Shown here piece after piece: positions 19,086 through 27,305 of a DNA stretch of 64,000 nucleotides. A program made the position numbers and the translations under genes. The number at the start of each line of letters is the position of its first letter. Within the stretch, counting starts at the first letter, position 1. The notes below the pieces were generated by a model. The model saw only the letters and a program-made list of their open reading frames with translations. It was not told the DNA's origin and searched no databases. Source of the DNA: Streptomyces litmocidini (lineage in GTDB: Bacteria; Actinomycetota; Actinomycetes; Streptomycetales; Streptomycetaceae); the NCBI RefSeq assembly GCF_014649755.1, contig NZ_BMTQ01000023.1, forward strand, positions 1 through 64,000, read 5' to 3'.

Positions 19086-19608
19086 CGATGTCTCCAACAA
19101 GTCGCCACGGGGATACGGCCATGTGTTCGCGGCCGGTGTTCGAGGTGAGGCTACTGATCGCCCGCCGAGAGGGCGAGTGGAAACGGAAATTCGCGGTCCG
19201 TTCTTGGTCACACGCCATTGGCACGTGCTTCCGGAACGCAGACTTCACGCCTTCAGGCCGTGCACATTCACGTGCATATGATCGTGCGTCGGTTCCCGGG
19301 AGACCGCCGACCGCGCCCGGTGGGGCCCCAGGCCCCTTCCGTACCTCGGCTGTTGCCGTTCTCGGGCCCGGTCGCCGGTGCAGGATGCCCTGCCGACCGG
19401 CCCGTCCGACAGGGCGACAACCGGACAGTTCTTCCTCCGGAGGCCTGAACGGACCGTCTCGGCCACCCGACCACAATCATCACGGCCTCCAATAACGGGC
19501 ATTGCACCGAATCCGTCACCGACACCCGGTGAAACGTCAAGCCCTCACATCCGGAGATCCCCTCCATCTGGCGAATCCCGCGCGATTACGCCCCGGCGTG
19601 CCCCGCAT
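19086..19608. other. Intergenic region, divergent promoters expected
   Basis: About 520 bases without a convincing gene between the methyltransferase and the Pro/His-rich protein, which face away from each other. The only structure noticed is an imperfect palindrome TGCACATTCACGTGCA at 19261-19276. GC content is lower here than in the genes around it. Confidence 0.5.
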
Positions 19609-20328
19609 GTGATCAAGCTCGACGGCGTGTCTCTGTACGGATCACTCCTCGCGCGGCCGCTGGCGGCCCTCGGTCTCGTGTGGTTGCTCACCGCACCGGT
19701 GCCCGCCGCCGCCGACGCCTGCGCCTACGCCTCGACCGGCCCGGGCGGTTCGCAGATCGCGGTGGCGGTCGCCGGTGGCGGCCACCACGACGTCGACGTC
19801 CGGGGGAACGGCGGCGGGAAGGGCCACGGGAAGGGCGAGGGCCACGAGCACCACGGCAACGGCAAGGGCAAGGGGCACGGGCATCACCACCACCCGACGC
19901 CCTGCGATCCCGACCCGCCCCCGCCGTGCCCGTCGCCCACGCCCACACCCACGCCTCCGCCCTCCCCGACGCCGACGCCGAAGCCGACGCCGAAGCCCGT
20001 GCCTCCTCCGCCTCCCGCGCCGGAGCCGGCCCCGCCCCGGCCGGTGCCGAAACCGCCGGCCCTCGCACCCGCGCCCCGCCCGGAGCCGCCGTCCCCCACG
20101 CCTCCGGCCCCCAGGCCGCCGGAGCCCGCGCCCCCGCCCCCGCCGTCCCCGACCCCGCCGCCCCCCGTTCGGCCCCGGCCGCCGTCCCCCTCCCCCGTGG
20201 CGCTGCCCCACTACCGCCCGGCGACGCACACCCAGCAGAAGGGGGGCACCTCCGTCGTCACCGCGACGCTGATGATCACCGCCCCGGCCGTCCTCGCGAC
20301 GGCGATCCTGCGCCCGCGCTCCAAGTGA
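19609..20328 (+). CDS. Secreted Pro-rich protein with His/Gly/Lys-rich segment
   Basis: Predicted exported protein of about 239 aa. A hydrophobic segment (residues 10-35, ending 'TAPVPAAADACAY') looks like a signal peptide. Residues about 55-95 are almost only Gly, His and Lys ('GHGKGEGHEHHGNGKGKGHG'), which could bind metal ions. Residues 96-205 are a Pro/Thr/Ser/Lys wall-spanning type linker, and the last 35 residues contain a second hydrophobic stretch ending 'LRPRSK', like a membrane anchor. GTG 19609 has no good ribosome site and GTG 19627 is another option. No family recognised. It stands first in a block of surface proteins leading to a class F sortase. Confidence 0.6.
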   Translation: MIKLDGVSLYGSLLARPLAALGLVWLLTAPVPAAADACAYASTGPGGSQIAVAVAGGGHHDVDVRGNGGGKGHGKGEGHEHHGNGKGKGHGHHHHPTPCDPDPPPPCPSPTPTPTPPPSPTPTPKPTPKPVPPPPPAPEPAPPRPVPKPPALAPAPRPEPPSPTPPAPRPPEPAPPPPPSPTPPPPVRPRPPSPSPVALPHYRPATHTQQKGGTSVVTATLMITAPAVLATAILRPRSK

Positions 20329-20377
20329 CCCGCGGTCCCCTCCACCTGTCGACCCTCTGAATCCCGCCGGAGGAACC

Positions 20378-21142
20378 ATGTCCGAATGGCTTGTTCTCTC
20401 TCTCGCGATGGCCGCAGCCTGCGCCGTCGTGCTCACCATCGTCGTCATCAACAACCGCCGGATCCCCGAGGACGACGACCCCAGCGAGACCCCGGACGTC
20501 ATCGAGTACATGACGATGATGATCGGCGTGATCTACGCGATCGTCCTGGGTCTGGCCATCGCAGGCGTCTGGGAGGCCCGGGGGGCCGCCCAGGAGACCG
20601 TGCGGCAGGAGGCCCAGGCCATGCACGAGATCTCGGCGCGCGCCGAGGTGTACCCGCAGGAGGTCCGTTCCCGGATCCGTGCCGACGTCGACGCGTACGT
20701 CTCGTACGTGGTCCACGACGAGTGGGCGTACATGGCCGACAACGGCGAGCTCAGCGACGAGGGCACCGCGCTCCTGGAGAAGGTGCGGCGCAGCGTCACC
20801 GACTACCAGCCGGCCGACGACTTCGAGGGGCAGGCGTACCAGCCGCTGGTGGACCAGGTGGCCCTCGCCGACGACGCCCGGAACGCCCGCGGGCAGAACG
20901 CCGGCGAGACGATGCCGGGAGTGGTCTGGTTCGGCCTGATCATCGGGGCCCTGGTGACGGTCGGCCTGATCTTCACCCTGCAGATCCGCAGGACCGGCCG
21001 GGAGCTGCTGCTGGCCGGGCTCTTCAGCGTGCTGATCGCCTTCCTGCTGTTCCTCATCTGGGACTTCGACGCGCCGTTCGGCCGGGGCATCTCGGCCACC
21101 GCCGCGCCGTTCACCGACCTGTTCCCGCAGATCAGCGGCTGA
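20378..21142 (+). CDS. DUF4239-like integral membrane protein
   Basis: A 254-aa membrane protein resembling DUF4239 (bestrophin-like) proteins. TM1 is at residues 4-24 ('LVLSLAMAAACAVVLTIVV'), a second follows 'IEYMTMMIGVIYAIVLGLAI', then a long soluble segment of 110 residues rich in acidic and Gln residues ('ETVRQEAQAMHEISARAEVY'), then two closing helices (about 180-225). ATG 20378 follows CGGAGGAAC. Function not established; a channel-like role is only suggested by fold similarity. It lies 49 bases after the Pro/His-rich gene on the same strand. Confidence 0.8.
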   Translation: MSEWLVLSLAMAAACAVVLTIVVINNRRIPEDDDPSETPDVIEYMTMMIGVIYAIVLGLAIAGVWEARGAAQETVRQEAQAMHEISARAEVYPQEVRSRIRADVDAYVSYVVHDEWAYMADNGELSDEGTALLEKVRRSVTDYQPADDFEGQAYQPLVDQVALADDARNARGQNAGETMPGVVWFGLIIGALVTVGLIFTLQIRRTGRELLLAGLFSVLIAFLLFLIWDFDAPFGRGISATAAPFTDLFPQISG

Positions 21143-21150
21143 GCCGGCCC

Positions 21151-21193
21151 GTGCGAATGGGCCACACGGGGGACCTCGATGCCCCATTCGCAC
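21151..21193. terminator. Inverted repeat after the DUF4239 gene
   Basis: GTGCGAATGGG (21151-21161) is exactly complementary to CCCATTCGCAC (21183-21193), an 11-bp stem with a 21-base loop, starting 8 bases after the stop codon. Position favours a terminator; the long loop and AT-richer stem also allow a regulatory site for the next gene. Confidence 0.5.
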
Positions 21194-21305
21194 CTCTGGG
21201 ATCGCGGCTGTGGTAGTGCGCTCCTAGCGTTTCGGGCATCGAGGTGCACGGCCCTTCGCGGGAACCCCCTCCCGCGGCTGCCCCTCGGGACCCGGAGGAT
21301 TCACC

Positions 21306-21863
21306 ATGCGCGCGATACGTGCCGCGACCACCGCCCTGTTGGGAGCGGCCGCCCTCGCCCTGGCCGCCCCCACCGCCCTCGCGACGGACGGGGCGCCCGC
21401 CGCCCATCCACGGATGGCCAGGGCCAAGGCACCGGGCGATTTCGTCGTGTCGCCCTCGATCGTCGCCCCGGGAGGGCGGCTGACGCTGAGCGCCCCCGGC
21501 TGCGCCAGTACGGCGACGGCCACGGCCGGCATCTTCGACACCGCGACCATCGCACCCGGGGCGACGGTGACCGCCACCGTGGACGCCGACGCCAAGCGCG
21601 GCGCCGTGTACACGGTGCTGTTCAACTGCACGGGCGGTGTGCAGGACACCGTCGCCCTGACGATCAGCGGCGGCGCCACCGCCACCCCGACCATCAGCGC
21701 CACCGTCCTCGCTCCCCCGCGCGGGGTGCGGGGCGGTCTCGGCGGATCGATGACCCCCAGCACCACCGAACTGGCGGCCGGCGGCGCGCTGGTGCTGGCC
21801 GCGGCCTGCGGCACCGCCTATGTGGTCCGCCGCCGCCGCTCCGGCGCCGCCCGCCGTCACTGA
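21306..21863 (+). CDS. Secreted Ig-like protein with C-terminal membrane anchor (copy 1)
   Basis: A 185-aa exported protein. Residues 1-27 are a signal peptide ('AATTALLGAAALALAAPTAL'). The mature part is a small beta-rich domain starting 'VVSPSIVAPGGRLTLSAPGC' with two Cys that could pair. The C-terminus is 'GGLGGSMTPSTTELAAGGAL', a hydrophobic helix, and an Arg tail ('VVRRRRS'). This is sorting-signal architecture without a recognisable LPXTG. A paralogue with the same anchor lies tail-to-tail at 21999-22526, and a class F sortase follows. Function unknown; cell-wall attachment is inferred. Confidence 0.8.
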   Translation: MRAIRAATTALLGAAALALAAPTALATDGAPAAHPRMARAKAPGDFVVSPSIVAPGGRLTLSAPGCASTATATAGIFDTATIAPGATVTATVDADAKRGAVYTVLFNCTGGVQDTVALTISGGATATPTISATVLAPPRGVRGGLGGSMTPSTTELAAGGALVLAAACGTAYVVRRRRSGAARRH

Positions 21864-21933
21864 CCCGGTCTTCACGGCCGGGGGGCCGCCGATCGGACCG
21901 GGTCCTCACGGCCGGGGGGCGGCCCGCCGATCG
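21864..21933. repeat. Imperfect direct repeat in a convergent intergenic region
   Basis: Two copies of about 32-36 bases sharing TCACGGCCGGGGGG and CCGCCGATCG lie at 21864-21895 and 21898-21933, between the two convergent secreted-protein genes. They may help form a transcript end. Confidence 0.55.
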
Positions 21934-21998
21934 CCCCCGGGTCCCGGTGGGGACTCGGGGGCGACGGGCACGGCGGGCCGACCGGGAGGTTCGGCCGG

Positions 21999-22526
21999 TC
22001 AGACTCCCGCGCCGGTCAGACGTCGGCGGCGGGCGATGAAGAGCCCTCCGCCGAGCGCGGCAGCGGCGACGAGGCTGCCGCCGACGGCCATCTCGGTGGA
22101 GCTGGGGGCCAGCGAGCCGCCGAGACCGCCGGCCGCGCCCTGGCCGGCGATGACCCGGAACGGCTGGGTGAGCGTACGGCCGCCGCACTGCACGGCCAGG
22201 TTGTACTGGCCGGGCGTGGCGTTGTTGAAGATGCGGGCGGTGGCGGTGGACACCCCGTTGACCGCGGGGCCGAGCGTGACCGTCGCGAAGGCGTTGGACG
22301 TGACCGTGCCGCCGGCGCAGCCGCGGACGGTGATCGTGAGGATCCCGCCCTGGTGGACCGCGAAGGGGGACACGGTGACGCCGTTGGAGTTGTCGCCGCC
22401 CCGCTCGACCTGGAGAGGGCTGACGGTGACGCTGCTGGGCCCGTTGGCGGCGGTGGCGAGGGGGGCCGCGAGCCCGACCGCCGCGAGCGCGGTGGCGGCC
22501 ACCGCCAGAGTGCGTGCAGCACGCAT
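21999..22526 (-). CDS. Secreted Ig-like protein with C-terminal membrane anchor (copy 2)
   Basis: A 175-aa paralogue of the convergent gene at 21306-21863. It has a signal peptide (residues 1-26, '...GLAAPLATAANGP'), a beta domain with 'VSPFAVHQGGILTITVRGC' and a second Cys in 'LAVQCGGRTL', then the shared ending 'GGLGGSLAPSSTEMAVGGSL', a hydrophobic helix and 'ARRRRLTGAG'. The ATG follows a 'GGAGGTT' site. The pair probably arose by duplication and inversion. Possible substrate of the neighbouring class F sortase, which is inference. Confidence 0.8.
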   Translation of the reverse strand: MRAARTLAVAATALAAVGLAAPLATAANGPSSVTVSPLQVERGGDNSNGVTVSPFAVHQGGILTITVRGCAGGTVTSNAFATVTLGPAVNGVSTATARIFNNATPGQYNLAVQCGGRTLTQPFRVIAGQGAAGGLGGSLAPSSTEMAVGGSLVAAAALGGGLFIARRRRLTGAGV

Positions 22527-22918
22527 GGTTGAACCTCCAGTGGAAGACGCCCCAAAGCGGTGCTCCGGGAGTTTCGACGAGTACGCCTTCCATGACGAAC
22601 CATCACAAACCGGTGCGAGACATGCATGTCGGCATTGGTCCGGTCCGGTGAGGCGACACGCCGGGCAGGGGGCCCTCTGAACCGACGGAACCGCAGGTCA
22701 GGCCCACCAAGGGTGCTTATCTGACGATTACTCGGATGGGTCAGCCCGGCCGTCACCCGCCCGCCCTCCGCGCCCCCTTCCTCCGGGGTGCGCCGCCGCG
22801 TGCCCCGCGTCGGGGCCGGGGCACCCGTCCGGCGGCGGCTCCCACCCGTTCGCGCCGTCCGGCGCGACGGCCCGTGCGACCGCTCTTACCGTTCTGACGA
22901 CGCCGAGAAGGGAGAACC

Positions 22919-23578
22919 ATGCCCCCGAAGGACTTCCGCGTCTTCGAGCGCAGGAGACGCCAACCCTGGGGCGTCCTGGCCCTCGCCATGCTGTCCGGAC
23001 TCGCGATGATGCGCAATGGGGTGGACGTCCCCCACGGACCGCCGCAACCCGCCGCGGCGGCCCGGCCGGTGGGGCGTCCGGCCGTCCCGCCGCCCGCCGC
23101 GAGCACCGGCCTGGAGCCGCTGCCCTACGCCCCGGCGTCCCGGGTCAAGATCCCGGCGATCCAGGTGGCGGCCCCCGTCATGGACGTGGGCCTGGACGAA
23201 CAGGGCTGGGTGGCGGCCCCTCCCCCGGAGGACCCCAACCTCGCCGGCTGGTACCAGAACGGCATCGCCCCCGGCATGCGGGGCACCTCCGTCCTCGTCG
23301 GCCACGTCGACAACCTGAAGGGCCCGGCGGTCTTCTACGGCCTGGGCTCCCTCAGGAAGGGCCAGCACGTCGAGGTCGAGCGGTACGACGGCCGGGTGGC
23401 GGTCTTCGAGATCTACGGCGTCGAGGTGTACGCCAAGGACAACTTCCCCGGCGTGGAGGTCTACGCCGACACCGGCCAGCCGGAGCTGCGCGTGATCACC
23501 TGCGGCGGCGGCTACACGCGGGCGCGTGGCTACGACGGGAACGTCGTGGTCTTCGCGCGCATGGTGGGGTCGCGCTAG
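22919..23578 (+). CDS. Class F sortase
   Basis: Membrane-anchored transpeptidase-type enzyme of 219 aa. Residues 17-35 are the single N-terminal hydrophobic segment ('PWGVLALAMLSGLAMMR'), a Pro/Ala linker follows, then the sortase beta barrel from about residue 75 ('RVKIPAIQVAAPVMDVGLD'). Catalytic His is in 'SVLVGHVDN', catalytic Cys in 'LRVITCGGGYTRARGYDGN'; the usual Arg could be one of the two just after the Cys. ATG 22919 has AGAAGGGAGA upstream. It is divergent from the secreted paralogue at 21999-22526, with about 390 bases between them and no other gene. Confidence 0.9.
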   Translation: MPPKDFRVFERRRRQPWGVLALAMLSGLAMMRNGVDVPHGPPQPAAAARPVGRPAVPPPAASTGLEPLPYAPASRVKIPAIQVAAPVMDVGLDEQGWVAAPPPEDPNLAGWYQNGIAPGMRGTSVLVGHVDNLKGPAVFYGLGSLRKGQHVEVERYDGRVAVFEIYGVEVYAKDNFPGVEVYADTGQPELRVITCGGGYTRARGYDGNVVVFARMVGSR

Positions 23579-23689
23579 GGGACGCCCTCCCACCGGAGCC
23601 GATGCCGACGGATCGCGGAGCGGATCACCGGCCGTGGCGTGAGGGGCGGGGCGGTGGCGCGGGCCGGACAAACCCGGGCGCGGGGCTCG

Positions 23690-24160
23690 GGAGGCGCCCG
23701 GCGGGGGTCCGTACGACGCGGACTCCTTCCCCGGCGGGCTCGTCCCCCCGCGCGGGCCGGAGCACGCCGGGGCGTCGCTGCGCGGCCGGATCACCCTGCG
23801 CGGCCGGAACGGCAGGGGCCGGCCCCACGGCCTGTTCCCGGACAGCGAGGAGGGCGGGCGACGCGGCGCGGCGCGGCGCGCGGACGGCACCTGGTTCCTG
23901 GCGGCCGTCGGGCTCCAGGGCGTCGTCGTCGCCGTGGCGGGGCCGCGTCCGGGACGGCCGGCTGCTGCGGACGTGGGCGGCGCCGCCGGTCCCGGTGCTC
24001 CTCGCGGCGGGCGTCCGGCGGCACGTCCACCACCGGGTCCCGCTCGCCCCCGAGGCCGTCGACGGCACCTTCGAGCGCCTCCTCGCCGCGGCCCGGTCCC
24101 GGGCGGAGGTCGACCGGCCGGTCGCGATCGACCCACGATCGTGCGGGCCCCTCGGCACGC
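23690..24160 (+). pseudogene. Probable frame-broken gene of unknown family
   Basis: The 694 bases between the sortase and the deacetylase hold no intact gene. One plus frame reads protein-like text at about 23706-23935 ('PYDADSFPGGLVPPRGPEH', 'LRGRNGRGRPHGLFPDSEE', 'ADGTWFLAAVGLQGVVVAV'), without any start codon. Another plus frame continues at about 23936-24160 ('RLLRTWAAPPVPVLLAAGVR', 'LAPEAVDGTFERLLAAARS'). The switch suggests a frameshifted, start-less relic. I do not recognise the family. Confidence 0.3.
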
Positions 24161-24273
24161 GGCCGCCCGAGGGGGTTCGAGGAGCGCGGCCCCGGACGCT
24201 CCCGCGGCGGGCCGGCCGGCGCGGAGGGCCCCGGCACCCGAGGGTGTCGGGGCCCTGCGCCGTCCCGGCGCGG

Positions 24274-25149
24274 TCAGCGTCGGGGGACGGTGATGTGGTA
24301 GCCGGCGTCGAGGAGTTCGGGCAGGTAGCGGCGGAGCGCGGCCACGCTCTGGGAGCGGTTGCCGCCGGCGTCGTGGGAGAGGACGACGACGCCGGGTGCG
24401 GCGCCGTCGAGGACGCGGCGGACGATGGTGCCGGTGCCGGGTTCCGTCCAGTCCAGGGTGTCGACGGTCCAGGCGAGCGGCTCCATGCCGAGCTCGGCGC
24501 CGATCTCGAAGGAGAGGCGGTTCCAGGCACCGTAGGGCGCGCGGTACCAGAGGGGGGCCGTGCCCAGGGCCTTCTCGATGACCTCGCTGGTGGAGCCCAG
24601 TTCGGCGCGGATCCGGGAGGGCCGCAGTTTCGGGATGAGCGGGTGGGACCAGGAGTGGTTGCCGACGACGTGGCCGTCCTCGGCCATCTCCCGCAGCAGG
24701 TCCTGGTTGTCCACGGCCATCTCGCCGCAGACGAAGAACATCGCCCGGCAGTCGTAGTGGCGCAGGGTCTCCAGGATGCCGGGGGTGTACCGGGGGTCGG
24801 GGCCGTCGTCGAAGGTCAGCACCATCGAGCGGCCGACCCCGGACATGCTGAGGAAGGGCCGCTGCCGCACCGGCGGCAGCGCGCGCCGGAAGGCCGGCGG
24901 CGCGTAGGAGGTCATGGGCTGGAGCCGGTACGTGGAGGGGCTCAGCCGGGCGGAGTGCGCCCGGGGGCCCGCGGCCGGGCCCACGCGACCCGTACCGGAG
25001 GCGCCCTGGGGCGTGGAGGCGGCGCCGGTGGCCGGGGCGGGGGCGGCGAACCGGTCCGCCGCGAGGGCTCCGACCGTGACGGTGGCCCCGAGGGCGGCGG
25101 CCAGCCGGAGCACCGCCCGACGCCCGCTGAGCATCTGATCCTTTTTCAT
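24274..25149 (-). CDS. Polysaccharide deacetylase (NodB domain), secreted
   Basis: A 291-aa exported carbohydrate esterase family 4 protein, expected to remove N-acetyl groups from peptidoglycan, chitin or another extracellular glycan. The N-terminus 'LSGRRAVLRLAAALGATVTV' is Tat-like. The NodB domain has 'MVLTFDDGPDPRYTPGILETL' (motif 1, catalytic Asp pair), 'GHVVGNHSWSHP' (motif 2, two metal His), 'WYRAPYGAWN' (motif 3), 'WTVDTLDW' (motif 4) and 'GVVVLSHDAGG' (motif 5). ATG 25149 is taken as start; ATG 25134 has a better AAGGA site and is a real alternative. Confidence 0.92.
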   Translation of the reverse strand: MKKDQMLSGRRAVLRLAAALGATVTVGALAADRFAAPAPATGAASTPQGASGTGRVGPAAGPRAHSARLSPSTYRLQPMTSYAPPAFRRALPPVRQRPFLSMSGVGRSMVLTFDDGPDPRYTPGILETLRHYDCRAMFFVCGEMAVDNQDLLREMAEDGHVVGNHSWSHPLIPKLRPSRIRAELGSTSEVIEKALGTAPLWYRAPYGAWNRLSFEIGAELGMEPLAWTVDTLDWTEPGTGTIVRRVLDGAAPGVVVLSHDAGGNRSQSVAALRRYLPELLDAGYHITVPRR

Positions 25150-25239
25150 GACCAATGGTTCGTACGGGCGAGGGTCCGAGCGGCTCAACGACACCGGCCG
25201 CCTGTCCGAAAACACCCGATGAGCCGATAACCTCGAAGG

Positions 25240-25701
25240 GTGAGCGCACAGCAGCCCCGCCCCTTCGAGCGCGGCACCGACGGCCCGAAAGTGATCATGG
25301 CGGGGATCGACGGCTCCGCCTCCTCCCTGCGCGCCGCGGCGTACGCGGCCGGACTCGCCCGGCGCCAGAACGCCCTGCTCGCACTCGTGTACGTCCAACC
25401 GGTGATCCCGGCGGGCGCGGCGCTCGGCGCACCCGTGACCGGGACGACCGAGGAGATCGCCGAGGACCTCGTCGCGGAGATCCGCGCCTCGGCGGAGAGG
25501 GTCAGGGACCTGTGGCGGATCCGGTGGGAGTTCCGCACCTTCCGGGGCGACGCCTACGCGGGCCTGGTCCAGGCGGCCGAGGAGCTGACGGCGGACGCCG
25601 TGGTGGTGGGCGCCTCGGAGTCGGCGGGGCACCGCTTCGTCGGCTCGGTCGCCGTCCGCCTGGTGAGGGCGGGCCGCTGGCCGGTCACGGTCGTCCCCTG
25701 A
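25240..25701 (+). CDS. Universal stress protein
   Basis: Single-domain UspA protein of 153 aa, cytosolic. Visible are 'VIMAGIDGSASSLRAAAYAA' (strand 1 and the Asp that contacts adenine nucleotide), the central variable region, and 'ADAVVVGASESAGHRFVGSV' followed by 'RWPVTVVP'. The nucleotide loop G-2x-G-9x-G-S/T is only partly kept: the second Gly is Glu, so ATP binding is uncertain. Divergent from the deacetylase with 90 bases between starts. Role unknown. Confidence 0.88.
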   Translation: MSAQQPRPFERGTDGPKVIMAGIDGSASSLRAAAYAAGLARRQNALLALVYVQPVIPAGAALGAPVTGTTEEIAEDLVAEIRASAERVRDLWRIRWEFRTFRGDAYAGLVQAAEELTADAVVVGASESAGHRFVGSVAVRLVRAGRWPVTVVP

Positions 25702-25825
25702 CCGGCCGCACACCCGCCTTCCGGCACGCCCCTCCCCTACCGGCCGCACGCCCCCTTCGGCCGAAGCCGTTCCCGGCCGGCCGCACGCCCCTTCCGGTCG
25801 CGGTCGTCCCCGACCGGCCGTACGC
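25700..25825. repeat. Degenerate tandem repeats between convergent genes
   Basis: The gap between the stress-protein gene and the CapA-like gene carries about four degenerate copies of a CCGGCCGCACGCCC-type unit (near 25702, 25740, 25777 and 25813). It may be replication slippage, or a strong bidirectional transcript end. No gene is seen in it. Confidence 0.5.
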
Positions 25826-25826
25826 C

Positions 25827-27044
25827 CTACTCGCCCATCACCAGGCCGTCCTCGGCGGCTCCCCGGCCGAGGACCACCTGCCGGACGGCGTCGCGGATCT
25901 CCTCCCGGTGCGCGTCCCCGCCCTCCGCCGCGCCGAGGCTCACCACGCGGCCGCGCGCGGTGTCGAACCACTGGGGGATGAACTCCGCCTTGGTGACCTC
26001 CCAGCGCCCGCCGGCGGTCCCGGGCGGGGCGAAGGTGAAGCGGCCGATGCTGCTCCGGTTGCCGCGCGGATCGTGGACGCCCTCGTGGTTGATCATGTCC
26101 CCGGCCACCTGGTCGCCCATCCCGTAGACGATCCAGGTCCCGTTGACCTTCTCGTAGGGCTGCGGGACGTGCGCGTGCGTGCCGATGACCAGATCCACGT
26201 CCGGACGCCCGCCGCTCCGTGAGGCGGTCAGCGCGCGGCCGAGGGAGAGCTGCCGTTCGTCGGGTTCGGTCTGCCACTCGGTGCCCCAGTGGACGCTGAC
26301 CACCACCACGTCGGCGCCGGCCGCGCGGGCGGCGCGCGCGTCGGCGATCACCTTCTCCCCGTCGAGCAGCCGCACGGCCCAGGGCTGCCCCTCGGGCAGC
26401 GGACGGCCGTTGGTGTCGTAGGTGTAGGCCAGGTGGGCCACCGTGGCGCCGCCGGCCTTGAGCAGGGTGGGCCGCGCCGCCTCCTCGGCCGTACGGGCGG
26501 AACCGGCGTGCCGGACGCCGGCCCTGTCGAGCGCGTCGAGGGTGCGGCGGAGGCCCGCCGCCCCGTCGTCGAGGGTGTGGTTGGAGGCGGTGGAGCAGGA
26601 GTCGTAGCCGGTGGCCCCGAGCGCGGCGGCGACCTCGGGCGGCGACTTGAAGGCGGGGTAACCGGTGTAGGGCCCGCCCTCCTCTCCGTACACGGTCTCC
26701 ATGTGGCAGATGGCCAGGTCGGCGCGGGAGACGACGGGCTTCGCGCCGGAGAGCATCGGGCCGAAGTCGTAGCCGGTCCCGTCCGCGTCCTCGGCGGCCC
26801 GCCGGATGATCGAGTCGTGCGGGAGCACGTCGCCGGAGGCGACGAGGGTGAAGCCGACGGGCGCGGAGGCCCGGCCGGGCGCGGCGGACGGGGTGGCGGG
26901 GTCTCCGGTGCCGGTGCGTCCGGCCGGACCGCCCGGGGTGGGTCCGCCGACGACCGGTCCGCCGCCACCGGCGCAGCCGGTCGTCGCCGCGAGCAGGAGC
27001 GCGGCGAGCGCCGCCGCCCCCGCGGGTCTGGTGCGTGAGGTCAT
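25827..27044 (-). CDS. CapA family lipoprotein (PGA_cap metallophosphatase-like)
   Basis: A 405-aa lipoprotein: signal residues 1-24 with lipobox 'ATTGC' (Cys25), then a Gly/Pro/Thr linker and the CapA/PgsA domain from about residue 65. Metal-binding elements are intact: 'FTLVASGDVLPHDS', 'YDSCSTASNHTLDDG', 'VVSVHWGTEWQTEPDERQ' and 'VIGTHAHVPQPYEKVNG'. CapA proteins take part in poly-gamma-glutamate capsule formation in Bacillus, but most actinobacterial copies lack the synthetase partners, and none is seen here. ATG 27044 follows GGTGGAG. Extracytoplasmic phosphoesterase activity is the likely biochemistry. Confidence 0.88.
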   Translation of the reverse strand: MTSRTRPAGAAALAALLLAATTGCAGGGGPVVGGPTPGGPAGRTGTGDPATPSAAPGRASAPVGFTLVASGDVLPHDSIIRRAAEDADGTGYDFGPMLSGAKPVVSRADLAICHMETVYGEEGGPYTGYPAFKSPPEVAAALGATGYDSCSTASNHTLDDGAAGLRRTLDALDRAGVRHAGSARTAEEAARPTLLKAGGATVAHLAYTYDTNGRPLPEGQPWAVRLLDGEKVIADARAARAAGADVVVVSVHWGTEWQTEPDERQLSLGRALTASRSGGRPDVDLVIGTHAHVPQPYEKVNGTWIVYGMGDQVAGDMINHEGVHDPRGNRSSIGRFTFAPPGTAGGRWEVTKAEFIPQWFDTARGRVVSLGAAEGGDAHREEIRDAVRQVVLGRGAAEDGLVMGE

Positions 27045-27305
27045 GTACGGCGCTCCACCCGAATCATGTGATGAACATCTGTTCTGGCGAATTGACCTTT
27101 CGGGAAAGCCGCAGTCAAGGGTCAAGGCCGCACGGGGTGAGGAACCGCACCGAAACGGACGCACCGGCTCCGTCCGACCGTTCGCCGTGCCATTCGCCGC
27201 GCGGTGCGACCGTTCGTCGCAGAGCGATGTCCGTTCCCTGTCCCTCGCCGTCCGGATGCGCTCGTATACGCCCCGGACGACGAGTGCTGGAGAGGCGGGC
27301 AGAGC

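Noticed and set aside
19261..19276. Palindrome TGCACATTCACGTGCA as a regulator site
   Set aside because: Imperfect and isolated; no matching second copy or known consensus.
24165..24195. tRNA-like T-loop GGTTCGA
   Set aside because: No acceptor stem, anticodon arm or D-loop could be built around it. No convincing tRNA was found in the window.
25827..27044. Poly-gamma-glutamate capsule operon
   Set aside because: Only the CapA-like protein is present; no ligase genes accompany it.
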